64,000 bases of DNA. It comes from Chloroflexota bacterium. GTDB taxonomy: Bacteria > Chloroflexota > Anaerolineae > UBA7937 > B3-Chlor. The notes beneath the pieces were generated by a model. That model did not search any database and was not told the origin of the DNA. It worked only from the letters and a program-made list of their open reading frames with translations. The position numbers and the translations under genes were made by a program. The stretch is taken from positions 1 through 64,000 of the forward strand of contig JAUWLF010000003.1 in assembly GCA_030613785.1 (NCBI GenBank), written 5' to 3'. This document shows positions 7,377 through 16,814 of the stretch, in pieces (the stretch's first letter is position 1; each line of letters begins with the position of its first letter).

Positions 7377-10187
7377 CTAAGCGGCTTCCACCCGCACGGC
7401 GCAGACCTTGTACTCTGGAATCTTGGCCTGCGGGTCCAAGGCTGGGTTGGTGAGGAAGTTGGCCGACGACTCGGGAAAATGGAAGGTGGAGAACACCAGC
7501 CCCGGCTCCACCCGGTCGGTCACCTCGGCTTTGGCAACGATCTCGCCCCGTCGCGAAGCCACCTTCATCAACTCCCCATCGCCGATTCCTGCCTTTTGAG
7601 CGTCATGAGGGTGGATTTCGACCAGCGCCTCGGGGTACATCGCTACCAGGTTGCGAGCGCGGCGAGTCATCTCGCCACCGTGAAAGTGGTAGATGACGCG
7701 CCCGGTGGTCAACACCAGCGGGTACTCGTCGTCGGGCAGCTCGTCCGGCGGCACGTGATCCACCGCAGCGAAGCGCCCCAGCCCCCGGCTGAACTTTCCC
7801 ACGTGCAGAATTGGCGTACCCAGGTGGTCTTCGCTGGGGACGGGCCATTGGAGTTGGTCTCCCTCTTCCAGCCGCCGATAGGTGATGCCCGCGTAGATGG
7901 GCGTGAGGACGTTGACCTCGGCCATCACGTCAGCCGCCGATCCATAGTCCCAGCCAGCGTGCGTGGCATCATTGCTGGGTGTGGCGGCGCCCCGGGCGAT
8001 CATTCGCTTCGCCAGCTCGGCAATAATCCAAGCATCGTCTTTGGCTTCGCCGGGTGGATCAACCGCCTTGCACACGCGCTGCACCCGTCGCTCGGTGTTG
8101 GTGAAGGTGCCATCTCTCTCCGCAAAACTGGCCGCCGGGAAAATGACTTCGGCAAACTGGCACGTCTCGGTGAAGAATATATCCTGCACCACGAGGAACT
8201 CGGTCTGCTGAAGCGCGTGACGCACATGATTCAGATCCGGGTCGCTGACCATCGGGTTCTCGCCGATAACATACAGGCAGCGCACCTTTCCTTCCTCGGC
8301 AGCCTCCACCATCTCCGTGACAGTCAGCCCCACTTGGTTCGACAGCGACACGCCCCAGGCGCTCTCAAACTTCTCCTGGATGGCCGGGTCGGTCACCTGC
8401 TGGTAACCAGAGTAAACGTTGGGCAAGCTGCCCAGATCGCACGCTCCCTGTACGTTGTTTTGACCGCGCAGCGGGTTGACGCCACCTCCCGGCACGCCCA
8501 GGTTGCCCAGCAGCATCTGCAGGTTGGCGCAGCTCATCACGTTGGCTACGCCGACGGTGTGCTGGGTGATGCCCATAGCGTACAACAAGGAACCAGGCCG
8601 GTTTTCGGCCATCATCCGTGCGGCCTTTTCGATGTCCTCGGCCGGCACCGCAGTGATCTCGCTGACCACCTCGGGGGGATACTCACCGACGACCGCCTTC
8701 AGCTCCTCAAAGCCCTCGGTCCGCTCGGCGACAAACTCCTCATCTTGCCAGCCTTCGCGGAGAATGACGTGCATCAAGCCGTTGAGCAAGGCGATGTCCG
8801 TGCCCGGCTTGTGCTGTAGGTGTAGGTCAGCATAGTCGACGATGTCGATGCGGCGCGGGTCGGCCACGACGAGCTTGGCTCCACGGTGCCGCTTGGCTCG
8901 TCGAATCTTGGCGCCGATGACGGGATGCTGCTCGGTGGTGTTGCTGCCGATGATGAAAATGCACTCGCTCTCCTCTGCGATGTCCCGGATGGAGTTTGTC
9001 ATCGCGCCGCTGCCAAAGCTTGTCACCAGACCGGTGACAGTAGAGCTGTGTCAAAGCCGGGCACAGTGGTCGATCGTATTGGTCCCCAGTATCTGCCGTG
9101 TGAACTTGTTGAAGAGATAGTTCTCCTCATTCGTACACTTGGCAGAGGCCAGCACCGCAAGCGCATCGCCACCATCCGCCTTCTTCACCTCCGTGAACTT
9201 GTTGGCGACCACGTCTAGCGCCGTGTCCCAGTCGGTTTCGACAAGGGCTCCGCGATCGGAGCTCGCAGAGTGAGGATCAGCGACTCTCCAGTCTCCAATC
9301 TCTACTCTCCTCTCCACATCCGTCAACCACTGGGCGCGCACCAGCGGGCGGGTCAGACGGTCAGGGTGATGCACGTAGTCGTAGCCGTAGCGCCCCTTGA
9401 CGCAGAGCGACATCCCGTTGACTGGGGAGTCCTCGGCGCTGGTGACACGCACGATCTTGCCGTCGCGCACGTTCAGATCAAAGGTGCAGCCCACTCCGCA
9501 GTAGGCGCAGGTGGTCCGCACCTTGGTGACTTGATTGACACGCCCCAGGCCCAGGCTCATCTTGTCGTACAGCGCACCGACGGGGCAGTAGGCCACGCAC
9601 TGCCCGCAGCTTTCACAGTTGGCATCTAGCATCAACTGGTCGGCACCAGCGACGAGTTTGGTCTTGAAGCCGCGCTGGGCAAAGTTCCAGACATCCCGGT
9701 TCTGAATCTCGTTGCATGCGCGGATGCAGCGGCCGCAGAGGATACACTTGTTGCGGTCAACGAACACAAAGGGATTCGAGTCCGTGTCAATTTCATAGGA
9801 ATGGCGACTGCCGCCGTGCTCGGGCCAGCTCACGTCATACTCATAGGCTAGGTCCTGCAGCTCGCAGTCACCGTTCACCTCGCACGTCATGCAGTCGTTA
9901 GGGTGATCGGTCAGCAGCATCTCCAGGACGAACTTGCGGGTTTCGCGCGCCTTCTCGCTCTCGGTGTTGACCACCATCCCCTCAGCGATGGGCGTCGTGC
10001 ATGCGGTTTGCAAAGTCCCCGCTTTCTCCACCGAGACCACGCACAGGCGGCACGCGCCCACATTGGTCAGGTCTGGATGATGGCAAAGGGTAGGGATGTT
10101 GATGCCCGCCACACGCGCCGCTTCCAGTATAGTGCTGCCCCCGGGCGCAGTGACTGTTTTGCCATTGATAGTTAGCGTGACACTCAT
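7377..10187 (-). CDS. fdhA: NAD-linked formate dehydrogenase catalytic subunit, selenocysteine-containing
   Basis: Oxidises formate or reduces CO2 at a Mo/W-bis(pyranopterin) centre. The 936-codon frame runs through one in-frame UGA at 9051-9053 (residue 379). The order is an N-terminal [2Fe-2S] domain, the NuoG-type His/Cys cluster segment (HPNDCMTCEVNGDC), two [4Fe-4S] ferredoxin motifs, the CAYCGVGC cluster motif, then the catalytic and C-terminal molydopterin domains. The UGA replaces the catalytic Cys in HCARL-U-HSST and is followed by a SECIS-like hairpin. ATG 10187 is preferred over GTG 10196 because GGGGTGG precedes it. Genes for the NuoF- and NuoE-like electron partners lie directly upstream, so an NAD(P)-dependent, possibly bifurcating complex is expected. 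Confidence 0.93.
9017..9047 (-). promoter_or_regulatory. Bacterial SECIS element in fdhA
   Basis: Starting 11 bases after the UGA (9053-9051), TGTCACC (9039-9033) pairs perfectly with GGTGACA (9027-9021) around the loop GGTCT (9032-9028). This loop is the same as the SelB-binding loop known from E. coli fdhF. AGCT at 9047-9044 and 9020-9017 can add a lower stem with a CTAC bulge. Position and loop meet the known requirements for UGA decoding. Confidence 0.85.
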
Positions 10188-10205
10188 AGTTTCCACCCCG
10201 TGTGG

Positions 10206-12050
10206 TTAACTGACAACGATGGCGTCGAATTTGCAGACTTCCATACACAAGCCGCATCGCTCGCATAGCTCTTGATCGATGACGTGCGGTTCGCGTTTTT
10301 CGCCGCTGATGGCTTTGCTGGGACACTTCCGCGCGCATACCATGCAGCCGGTGCAGAGATCTTCAATGATTTCGTAGGTGATCAAGGCCCGACACTTCCC
10401 TGCCGGACAGCGTTCTTCTTCGATGTGCGCCCGGTACTCGTCTTCAAAGTGCAACAAGGTGGACATCACAGGCGCAGGCGCCAACTGGCCCAGCGCGCAC
10501 AGCGAGCCGTGCTCGATCCCCTGCGCCAGCCGCCGAATCTCATCCAGATCCTCCAGCTTCCCCTCGCCGGCCATGATGCGCTCCAAGACCTCCAGCATCC
10601 GGGTGCTGCCGATGCGGCACGGCGGGCACTTGCCGCAGCTTTCGTCGCACACGAACTGCATGAAGTACTTGGCAAACTCGACCATGCATGTGGTCTCGTC
10701 GGCGACGATCATCCCGCCGGAACCCATTACCGAACCAGCCTCAACCAGCGAATCGAAATCTACTGGAGTATCCAGGTGCTCTTCAGGCAGACATCCACCC
10801 AACGGACCGCCGGTCTGCACGGCCTTGAACTTGCGACCCAAGGGGATGCCCCCGCCCACGTCATAGATGATCTCGCGCAGCGTGATCCCCATCGGCACCT
10901 CGATCAATCCCGTGCGGTTGACCATGCCTGTCAATGCAAAGACAGCAGTGCCGGGGCTGCCTTCAGTCCCCAGGTTCTTGAACCAAGCTGCGCCCATCCG
11001 GATGATGCGCGGCGTGTAGGCGTAGCTCTTGACGTTGTTCACGTTGCTGGGTTGTCCCCACAGACCTGAGACAGCCGGGTATGGGGGTCGCGGCCAAGGC
11101 TGACCACGCTCCCCCTGGATCGAGGCCATCAGCGCCGTCTCTTCACCACAAACGAATGCCCCGGCCCCCTCCTTGATGATAATGTCGAAGCTGAAGTCTG
11201 ACCCCAGAATCTTCTCACCCAGCAGGCCCTGTTCTCTGGCCTCTTCCAGAGCGATTTCCACCCGCTTGATGGCCAGAGGATACTCCGCTCGACAGTAGAT
11301 GTACCCAGCTTCGGCCCCGATGGCGTAGCCAGCGATGATCATGCCCTCGATCACGGAGTGGGGATCCCCCTCTAGCACAGAGCGATCCATGAACGCGCCT
11401 GGATCCCCTTCGTCGGCGTTGCAGATCACGTACTTGGGCCAGTTCTGCGTCTTACGGGCGAATCCCCACTTGACGCCGGCGGGAAACCCGGCCCCTCCAC
11501 GACCGCGCAGTCCTGACTCGGTTACCTCTTCGATCACCTCGTCCGGTGTCATCCCGGTCAGCACCTTTTCGAGCGCGACATAACCCTCGAAGGCCAGATA
11601 ATGGCCAATGTTCTCTGGATCAATGATCCCACAATTGCTGAGCAGGATGCGCTGCTGCTTGCCATAGAAGCCGATCTCGTACCATCGCTCAACAGTGGTC
11701 TCGCTGGCCGGATCATGGTATAGGAGCCGCTCTACAGGGTGTCCACCCACGATATGCTCTTCAACGATGACTTCTGCGTCGCTGGGCGTGACCCGGGTGT
11801 AGAAGGTCTCCTCTGGGTGCACGACCACGATGGGACCCTCTTCGCAGAATCCGAAGCAGCCCGTGCGCCGTACCTCCACCTGTTCGCTCAGATTGCGCCT
11901 ATCCAACTCCTCGCAAAGGGCCTGGCGTACTTCCGCGCTGGCTGACGAGGCGCACCCGGTGCCCCTGCAGACAGCTATCCACCTGTGCTTCGGGTCCTTG
12001 ACTATGTCTATCACTTCCGCCGGTATTGCCAATTTCTCTCGCACACTCAT
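10206..12050 (-). CDS. NuoF/HydB-like NADH-binding flavoprotein subunit
   Basis: Diaphorase-type subunit that exchanges electrons between NAD(H) and the formate dehydrogenase or Hdr partners. The 614-residue product has an N-terminal thioredoxin-like [2Fe-2S] domain (about 20-110, Cys in CRGTGC and CFGFC). The NuoF FMN/NADH domain follows (GRGGAGFPAG near 185 and CGEETALMASIQG), then the NuoF [4Fe-4S] site (ESCGKCPPCRIG). Two C-terminal ferredoxin clusters (CTGCMVCARKCP and CERCGLCMEVC) complete it. This architecture is that of HydB, HndC and HylB proteins in bifurcating hydrogenases and formate dehydrogenases. It lies 18 bases upstream of fdhA and 24 bases downstream of the NuoE-like gene. 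Confidence 0.9.
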   Translation of the reverse strand: MSVREKLAIPAEVIDIVKDPKHRWIAVCRGTGCASSASAEVRQALCEELDRRNLSEQVEVRRTGCFGFCEEGPIVVVHPEETFYTRVTPSDAEVIVEEHIVGGHPVERLLYHDPASETTVERWYEIGFYGKQQRILLSNCGIIDPENIGHYLAFEGYVALEKVLTGMTPDEVIEEVTESGLRGRGGAGFPAGVKWGFARKTQNWPKYVICNADEGDPGAFMDRSVLEGDPHSVIEGMIIAGYAIGAEAGYIYCRAEYPLAIKRVEIALEEAREQGLLGEKILGSDFSFDIIIKEGAGAFVCGEETALMASIQGERGQPWPRPPYPAVSGLWGQPSNVNNVKSYAYTPRIIRMGAAWFKNLGTEGSPGTAVFALTGMVNRTGLIEVPMGITLREIIYDVGGGIPLGRKFKAVQTGGPLGGCLPEEHLDTPVDFDSLVEAGSVMGSGGMIVADETTCMVEFAKYFMQFVCDESCGKCPPCRIGSTRMLEVLERIMAGEGKLEDLDEIRRLAQGIEHGSLCALGQLAPAPVMSTLLHFEDEYRAHIEEERCPAGKCRALITYEIIEDLCTGCMVCARKCPSKAISGEKREPHVIDQELCERCGLCMEVCKFDAIVVS

Positions 12051-12074
12051 GGTTACAGATCCGTCCTCTCCATC

Positions 12075-12578
12075 TCAAGCATCGGTTGCCCTTTGCGCGC
12101 TCGCGATCTGCTTTCTCACCTGCCGCACTAACGTTTCTGGCCTCATTCGTCCCATTACCTGTCCATCCAGAGTAGCAACAGGCGCCAGGGCACAAGAGCC
12201 CAAGCAATAGACGATCTCTACCGTCAACTCGCCGTCCTCTGTCGTCTCACCGGGGCCGACACCATATTCCTCTTGGACGACGGTCATCAAGATGGCCGTG
12301 CCCTTGACGTGGCAAGCCGTCCCATCACACAATCTGAGCACATGCTTGCCTCTGCGCTCCAGGTAGAACTGAGAGTAGAAGGTCGCCACGCCATAGACCT
12401 TGCCCAACGGAACGCCAAGCCGTCCGGCGATGATCTGCAAGACGTCTGGCGGCAAATAGCCATAGATCCCCTGTGCTCTCTGCAGAATGGGGATCAGGGG
12501 GCCCTTTTGCTCTCGATACTTCTCAAAGACCGGGTCCATCAAGCAGAGATCGACTGCAGCGTTGTCGGTCGTTCCCAT
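12075..12578 (-). CDS. NuoE/HydC-like [2Fe-2S] subunit
   Basis: Small electron-transfer subunit, 167 residues, with a helical N-terminus and a thioredoxin-like [2Fe-2S] domain. The four ligand cysteines appear in the CDGTAC and CLGSC segments. The ATG at 12578 is chosen over the in-frame ATG at 12596 because AGGAG stands eight bases before it. Together with the NuoF-like protein and FdhA it forms the usual three-part NAD-linked formate dehydrogenase. The upstream gap of 240 bases to mvhD holds only a broken small frame and shows no clear promoter. Confidence 0.88.
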   Translation of the reverse strand: MGTTDNAAVDLCLMDPVFEKYREQKGPLIPILQRAQGIYGYLPPDVLQIIAGRLGVPLGKVYGVATFYSQFYLERRGKHVLRLCDGTACHVKGTAILMTVVQEEYGVGPGETTEDGELTVEIVYCLGSCALAPVATLDGQVMGRMRPETLVRQVRKQIASAQRATDA

Positions 12579-12688
12579 TTCTTGTTCTCCTGTCATCGTA
12601 ATGGCGGGGAATTGCGGATCTTGCCCTTGCGCGCCTCACAGCCTTTGTTGAGGGTCATTGTGCACAGAGGGTACTTGGGAGAGACAGC

Positions 12689-12822
12689 CTATTCACCCAG
12701 CTCCTCCCGCTCGCGGAACAGATAGAAGCCCACATGTCCTGACGTGCTTTCAGGCCTATCAATCACTACAGACCCTCCAAGTCCTCTCCCATCACGCCTC
12801 TCAGAGGTTCCAGTACCTTCAT
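12689..12822 (-). pseudogene. Possible small gene broken by a one-base frameshift
   Basis: An ATG overlapping the mvhD stop (ATGA, 12822) opens a frame of 18 residues (MKVLEPLRGVMGEDLEGL) that ends at TAG 12766-12768. A shift of one base continues into VVIDRPESTSGHV and FYLFREREELGE, ending at 12689. The joined 44-residue sequence reads like one coherent small protein with translational coupling to mvhD. Alternatively a separate 25-codon frame starts at a GTG six bases after GGAGGG. No family is recognised. A sequencing or assembly error is equally possible. Confidence 0.3.
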
Positions 12823-13226
12823 GCTGGCACTTGCCTCATCGGTGCTAACTCTCGAATGGTCTCTGTGAACTCGTCCACTATCTGGGCGAAACGCTCACCC
12901 TCCGACGCCGAGACCCACTCCAACCGCAGCCGCTCTGGCTCTATCCCCGAGAACTCCAGGATGCGCTGTAGGATGGGGATACGCTTCGCTGTGCGATGAT
13001 TGCCATTGATGAAATGGCAATCTCCGTAGTGGCAACCCAGCACCAACACCCCATCGGCTCCCTCCCGGAAGGTGCGCAAGATCAACTCCGGCGAGATCCG
13101 GCCCGAGCACAACACCCGAATGATATTCACATTGGGCGAGTACTTGATCCGTGAGATGCCCGCCAGATCCGCGCCGGGATAACTACAATACGTACACGCA
13201 TAGGCCACGATCTTGGGTTCGCCCAT
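12819..13226 (-). CDS. mvhD: MvhD-type [2Fe-2S] electron-transfer subunit
   Basis: MvhD-like proteins carry electrons between a hydrogenase or formate dehydrogenase and HdrA. The 135-residue product has the family's cysteine set: CTYC near the start, a Cys in LCSGR, and the CHYGDC segment around residue 65. The ATG overlaps the hdrA stop by one base (TGATG), so the two are co-translated. In methanogens a homologue in this position can contain selenocysteine, but here all sites are Cys codons. It links the HdrABC module to the formate dehydrogenase module encoded downstream. Confidence 0.92.
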   Translation of the reverse strand: MGEPKIVAYACTYCSYPGADLAGISRIKYSPNVNIIRVLCSGRISPELILRTFREGADGVLVLGCHYGDCHFINGNHRTAKRIPILQRILEFSGIEPERLRLEWVSASEGERFAQIVDEFTETIRELAPMRQVPA

Positions 13227-15187
13227 CAGGCCACCTCCAGAGATCGCAGAGCTCCCTGCATCTCCGCGAGCAACTGCTCATCCGTGAAATGCAGCACCGT
13301 GATGGCTTTGGAGCGGCAATGGCCTGCACAAACCCCGCAACCCTTGCACGCCGTCTCGTCTACCTCCACGTGTCCTTCGACCAACTCCAAGGCGCTGTAC
13401 GGGCAGGCCACCACGCACTCGCCACAACCGGAGCAAAGTCCGATGTTCACCTGAGCAACGGAAGGCTCCAGAGTCACCTTTCCCTGGTCCATCATGGCCA
13501 TGGCCGCCGCAGCCGCTGCCCCCGCCTGCGCTACAGTGTCGGGAATGTCTTTGGGCCCTTGACAAGCGCCGGCGATGAACACTCCGTTGGAGGCGGTTTC
13601 AACCGGGGCCAGCTTCGGATGCTTCTCCAGGAAGAAGCCATCTCCGCTGCGGCTGAAGCCAAATAGGTGAGACACGTCCGCCGCGTCACGCCGTGGTTCC
13701 AGACCTGCGCTCAGGATGACCATATCCACCGGAATCTGCATCAAGCGGCCCAGATTGGCATCCTCCGCCTTGACCAGCAACCTCCCGTCGTGAGGGACTA
13801 TCTCGGCCGGCCTGCCCCTGATGAAGATGACACCCTCCTCCTGGAGCCGCTCGTAGAACTCCTCGTACCCTTTGCCACCGGTGCGCATGTCTATGTAGAA
13901 CTCGTAGACCTGAGCACCAGTGGCCTCCTTGACCAGATGAGCGAGCTTCAGCGAGTACATGCAGCAGATCCGCGAGCAGTGCCTGTTGTACTTCTTGTCG
14001 CGGCTGCCAACACAGTGCACGATGGCCAGGCTCTCCGGCTCTCGCCCATCCTTCAACACAATCCGGCCTCTGGTCGGTCCGCTCGCATCCACGAGCCGCT
14101 CCAACTGCAAGCTGCTCAGGACGTTGTCGTATCTACCGTAGCCATACTCGCTAATCCGAGAGCAGTCGAAGAGGTCGAAGCCGGTGGCCACGATGATCGT
14201 ACCCACCTCCAATTCCACGACCTGGTCTTGCTGCTCGAAATCAACCGCTCCGGTGGGGCACAGCTTCTCGCACACCCGGCATTTGCCACTCTGGAAGTAG
14301 CGACAGTTCTCCTCGTCGATTACCGGGACCCGCGGTATAGCCTGGGCGAACGGGATGTAGATCGCCGTCCTCGTCCCCAAGCCGCCATCGAACTCGCTGG
14401 GGATCTTCTTGGCGGGGCATTTCTCCTGGCACAGGCCACAGCCCGTACATACATCTTCGTCCACATAGCGGGCCTTCTTACGTACCCTGACCTTGAAGTT
14501 GCCTACGTAGCCCGCAACTTCCTCTACCTCGCTATAGCTCAGAATCTCGATGTTTTCGTGCTGTCCCACGGACACCATCTTCGGTGTCAGTATTCAAGCG
14601 GAACAGTCCAGGGTGGGGAAGGTCTTGTACAACTGAGCCATGTAGCCCCCGATGCTGGGCTCCCTCTCCACAAGGTACACCTTCTTCCCCGAGTCGGCGA
14701 TGCGGAGAGCGGCCTCGATGCCAGCGATGCCCCCACCCACGATCAAACAGGCTGGCTGAACCGGAACCTCCTTGACGTGTAGTGGTTCATGGTGGGCCAC
14801 TCGGTACACGGCAGCGGCCACCGCTCGTTTGGCTCTTTCCGTGGCCTCGTCGGGATCCTCGGTCACCCAAGCGACCTGCTCTCGGATGTTCGCCATCTGG
14901 AAGTTGAAGGGGTTGAGCCCTGCGTCCTCACAGGCTCGCCGGAAGGTGAGCTCGTGCATGAGGGGAGAGCAGGAGGCCACCACGACCCTGTTCAGACCCG
15001 ACTCTTCGATCTCTTCCTTCAACAGGTCTTGACCAGGATCGGAACACATGTACTGATACGTCCGAGCAGTCACGACCCCGGGCAGTTCCGCCGCGTACTC
15101 CGCCACCGCATCCACGTCCACTTTGTCCGCGATATTAGTCCCGCACAGACAAACGAAGACCCCTATCCTTCTTGGTCTATCACTCAT
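13226..15187 (-). CDS. hdrA: Heterodisulfide reductase subunit A, selenocysteine-containing
   Basis: FAD protein where flavin-based electron bifurcation occurs in Hdr complexes. The 653-codon frame contains one in-frame UGA at 14594-14596 (codon 198). The N-terminal HdrA domain (about 8-110) is followed by the FAD motif VGGGIAGIEAA near 150. The conserved segment FPTLDCSA-U-ILTPKM follows, where HdrA proteins have Cys at the UGA position. Then come a ferredoxin insert (CTGCGLCQEKCP plus CEKLCP), a second nucleotide-binding region, and two C-terminal [4Fe-4S] motifs (CSGCGECVVACP and CKGCGVCAGHC). Sec in HdrA is established in some methanococci and reported in bacteria. The start follows GGAGATGA. 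Confidence 0.9.
14562..14588 (-). promoter_or_regulatory. Candidate SECIS hairpins after the hdrA UGA
   Basis: Two alternative stems follow the UGA at 14596-14594. GACACC/GGTGTC (14588-14583 with 14576-14571, loop GAAGAT) starts only five bases after the UGA. TGTCC/GGACA (14574-14570 with 14566-14562, loop GTG) has its loop 24 bases after the UGA, inside the usual distance for bacterial SECIS elements and starting with G. They share bases, so only one can form at a time. The second fits known rules better. Confidence 0.45.
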
Positions 15188-15206
15188 AGGTTCTCATCTC
15201 CGTATA

Positions 15207-16403
15207 TCAACTCTCAGCGTTGCGGATCGATTCCAGCACCAGTTCGCTCAAGTCGAAGGTTCTCATCCTGATCTTGGCCCGACGAGCGCCGGTGAGCAGG
15301 GTGCGCTTGCACTGCTGGCAGGCGGATACAACCGCCTCAGCCCCTGTTTCCTGCGCCTGCTCCATTCGCAGCATCCCTACCTGGCCCGTCACCTCCCGAT
15401 CAGAGATCTCAACGTCTCCCCCACCACCACAACACGTCGCGTCCTCCCCATAGCTCGCCATCTCCCTGAACTCGAGCCCCGGAATGCTATTCAGAATGGC
15501 GCGGGGAGCATCGTACACCCCACTCTTGCGACCCAGGTCACAGGGATCGTGGTAGGTCACCACCCTCTCCACTGGACCCAGCTCGATCCTGCCCTCCTCT
15601 ATCAACTGCCACAGATACTCGGTGGCGTGCAAGATCTCTAATTCGGGGGGCAACTCCACGAACTGGGGGTAGATGTGCATCCACGCATAGTAGCAGGAGG
15701 GGCACGTAGCCACCAGTTTCGTCGAACCCAGCTCTTTCACCCGCTCTACATTATGGATCGCCAACTCCAGAACCAGGTCCTTCATCCCACCGCCATACAG
15801 AGGATACCCACAGCACCACTCCTCACCTCCCATGGTGGTGAAACCAACGTCGGCAGCCTCGAAGATCTGGACCAGCGCTTGCGGTATGCTGTAGGCCTGG
15901 GGATAGAAGGCCGAGACACAGCCCACGAAGTACAGAACCTCGCTCCCCTTTTGGGCCTCGATGCCCTCCGGCATGTGCTCCAGGTTCTCCGCCCAGATCA
16001 GCCTGGTCTCATTGTCGTCCCCAGAGATATTGTACTTCGTGGTTACCGTGTCCCGCAAGATGCCGATGCCTTCCGGTACTTCCAACCCCTCCTGGACCGC
16101 ATATCGCTTTAGCATCAACATCGTCTCGGTCAGCTCGATGCCTCGCGGACAGCGCACCGTGCAGGCCTGGCAGGTGGTGCATAGCCAGAACGTACGGCTG
16201 TTCACCACTTCCTCCTTCAGCCCCAACTGGACCAGCTTCCACAGTTGCCGTGGCGTGTAGTCCATAGCATAGGCTGTGGGACAGGAAGCAGAACAGGTGC
16301 CGCACTGGATGCACGTGCGCAGTACATCAAGATCGGGAGTGACCTCTGCGGCAAACTCAAAATCCAGTTCACGAGTTGTGAGATCCAGAACCTCTGCAAC
16401 CAT
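15207..16403 (-). CDS. HdrD-like fused Fe-S/CCG protein, copy 1
   Basis: A fusion of an HdrC-type ferredoxin domain and an HdrB-type catalytic domain, 398 residues. Two [4Fe-4S] motifs (CIQCGTCSASCP, CTTCQACTVRCP) occupy about 30-90. Two CCG modules follow: EWCCGYPL with CPSC, and TCCGGGGD with CQQC. These bind the noncubane clusters that cleave disulfides in HdrB and HdrD. The ATG at 16403 is taken after GGAGCG. It stands between hdrC and hdrA. Its closest relative in the window is the product at 19746, which shares the NISGDDNE and RLIW motifs. GlpC/LutA-type oxidases are related, but the hdr context favours disulfide chemistry. Confidence 0.85.
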   Translation of the reverse strand: MVAEVLDLTTRELDFEFAAEVTPDLDVLRTCIQCGTCSASCPTAYAMDYTPRQLWKLVQLGLKEEVVNSRTFWLCTTCQACTVRCPRGIELTETMLMLKRYAVQEGLEVPEGIGILRDTVTTKYNISGDDNETRLIWAENLEHMPEGIEAQKGSEVLYFVGCVSAFYPQAYSIPQALVQIFEAADVGFTTMGGEEWCCGYPLYGGGMKDLVLELAIHNVERVKELGSTKLVATCPSCYYAWMHIYPQFVELPPELEILHATEYLWQLIEEGRIELGPVERVVTYHDPCDLGRKSGVYDAPRAILNSIPGLEFREMASYGEDATCCGGGGDVEISDREVTGQVGMLRMEQAQETGAEAVVSACQQCKRTLLTGARRAKIRMRTFDLSELVLESIRNAES

Positions 16404-16409
16404 CAACCC

Positions 16410-16814
16410 CTACGCTCCCTTCTCCCGTCCCTCCTGACCACGGACCAGTGCGTGCACCCATTCGACGGGAACGAGTTCCACCGCCTCCAGCCCGTGGATT
16501 CGTCGTATTTCGTTTATCTCCTCACTCATCGCCAGCGCGTATCCGGATCGCAGCACGCTCACCAGATTGGCTTCATGCCCTGCCGGAGCCTCTTCGTCCC
16601 TCCTCATCTCCATCATGATGGCATGGATATCCACGCCTTGGGGACATGCCTCCTGACAGCGCCAACATGAGGAACACAGCCAACTGGAGTAATCCTCTTC
16701 TCCACACAGGAAAGAGGTGATGGAGTGGGCGCCTAGCCTTTCCACGATGCATACCTCACGGCACAGGCCGCACTGCGTACATCCCTCCAACAGTGCATTC
16801 AACCCTCCGCCCAT
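16410..16814 (-). CDS. hdrC: HdrC-type ferredoxin subunit
   Basis: A 134-residue protein with two [4Fe-4S] motifs, CTQCGLCREVC near residue 12 and CSSCWRCQEACP near 48, followed by a helical tail. It should carry electrons between HdrA and HdrB. Its ATG overlaps the hdrB stop by one base (TGATG), so the pair is translationally coupled. The stop lies six bases from the next start. Confidence 0.85.
   Translation of the reverse strand: MGGGLNALLEGCTQCGLCREVCIVERLGAHSITSFLCGEEDYSSWLCSSCWRCQEACPQGVDIHAIMMEMRRDEEAPAGHEANLVSVLRSGYALAMSEEINEIRRIHGLEAVELVPVEWVHALVRGQEGREKGA

Noticed and set aside
7479-8819. 446-codon plus-strand frame opposite fdhA
   Set aside because: It is the reverse complement of a conserved coding region, has no family similarity and no start signal.
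9026-9053. Reading fdhA as two genes or as a pseudogene because of the TGA
   Set aside because: Both parts are in the same frame, the stop falls exactly on the catalytic Sec/Cys position, and a SECIS hairpin with the loop GGTCT follows.
14571-14588. The nearer 6-bp hairpin (loop GAAGAT) as the hdrA SECIS
   Set aside because: Its loop begins only 11 bases after the UGA, closer than known bacterial SECIS loops; kept only as an alternative to the farther hairpin.
14578-14596. Reading hdrA as two separate genes
   Set aside because: The parts share one frame without a gap, and the TGA falls on a Cys position conserved in the family; no ribosome binding site precedes the second part.
13667-14782. 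371-codon plus-strand frame opposite hdrA
   Set aside because: Antisense shadow of HdrA with no recognised motif.
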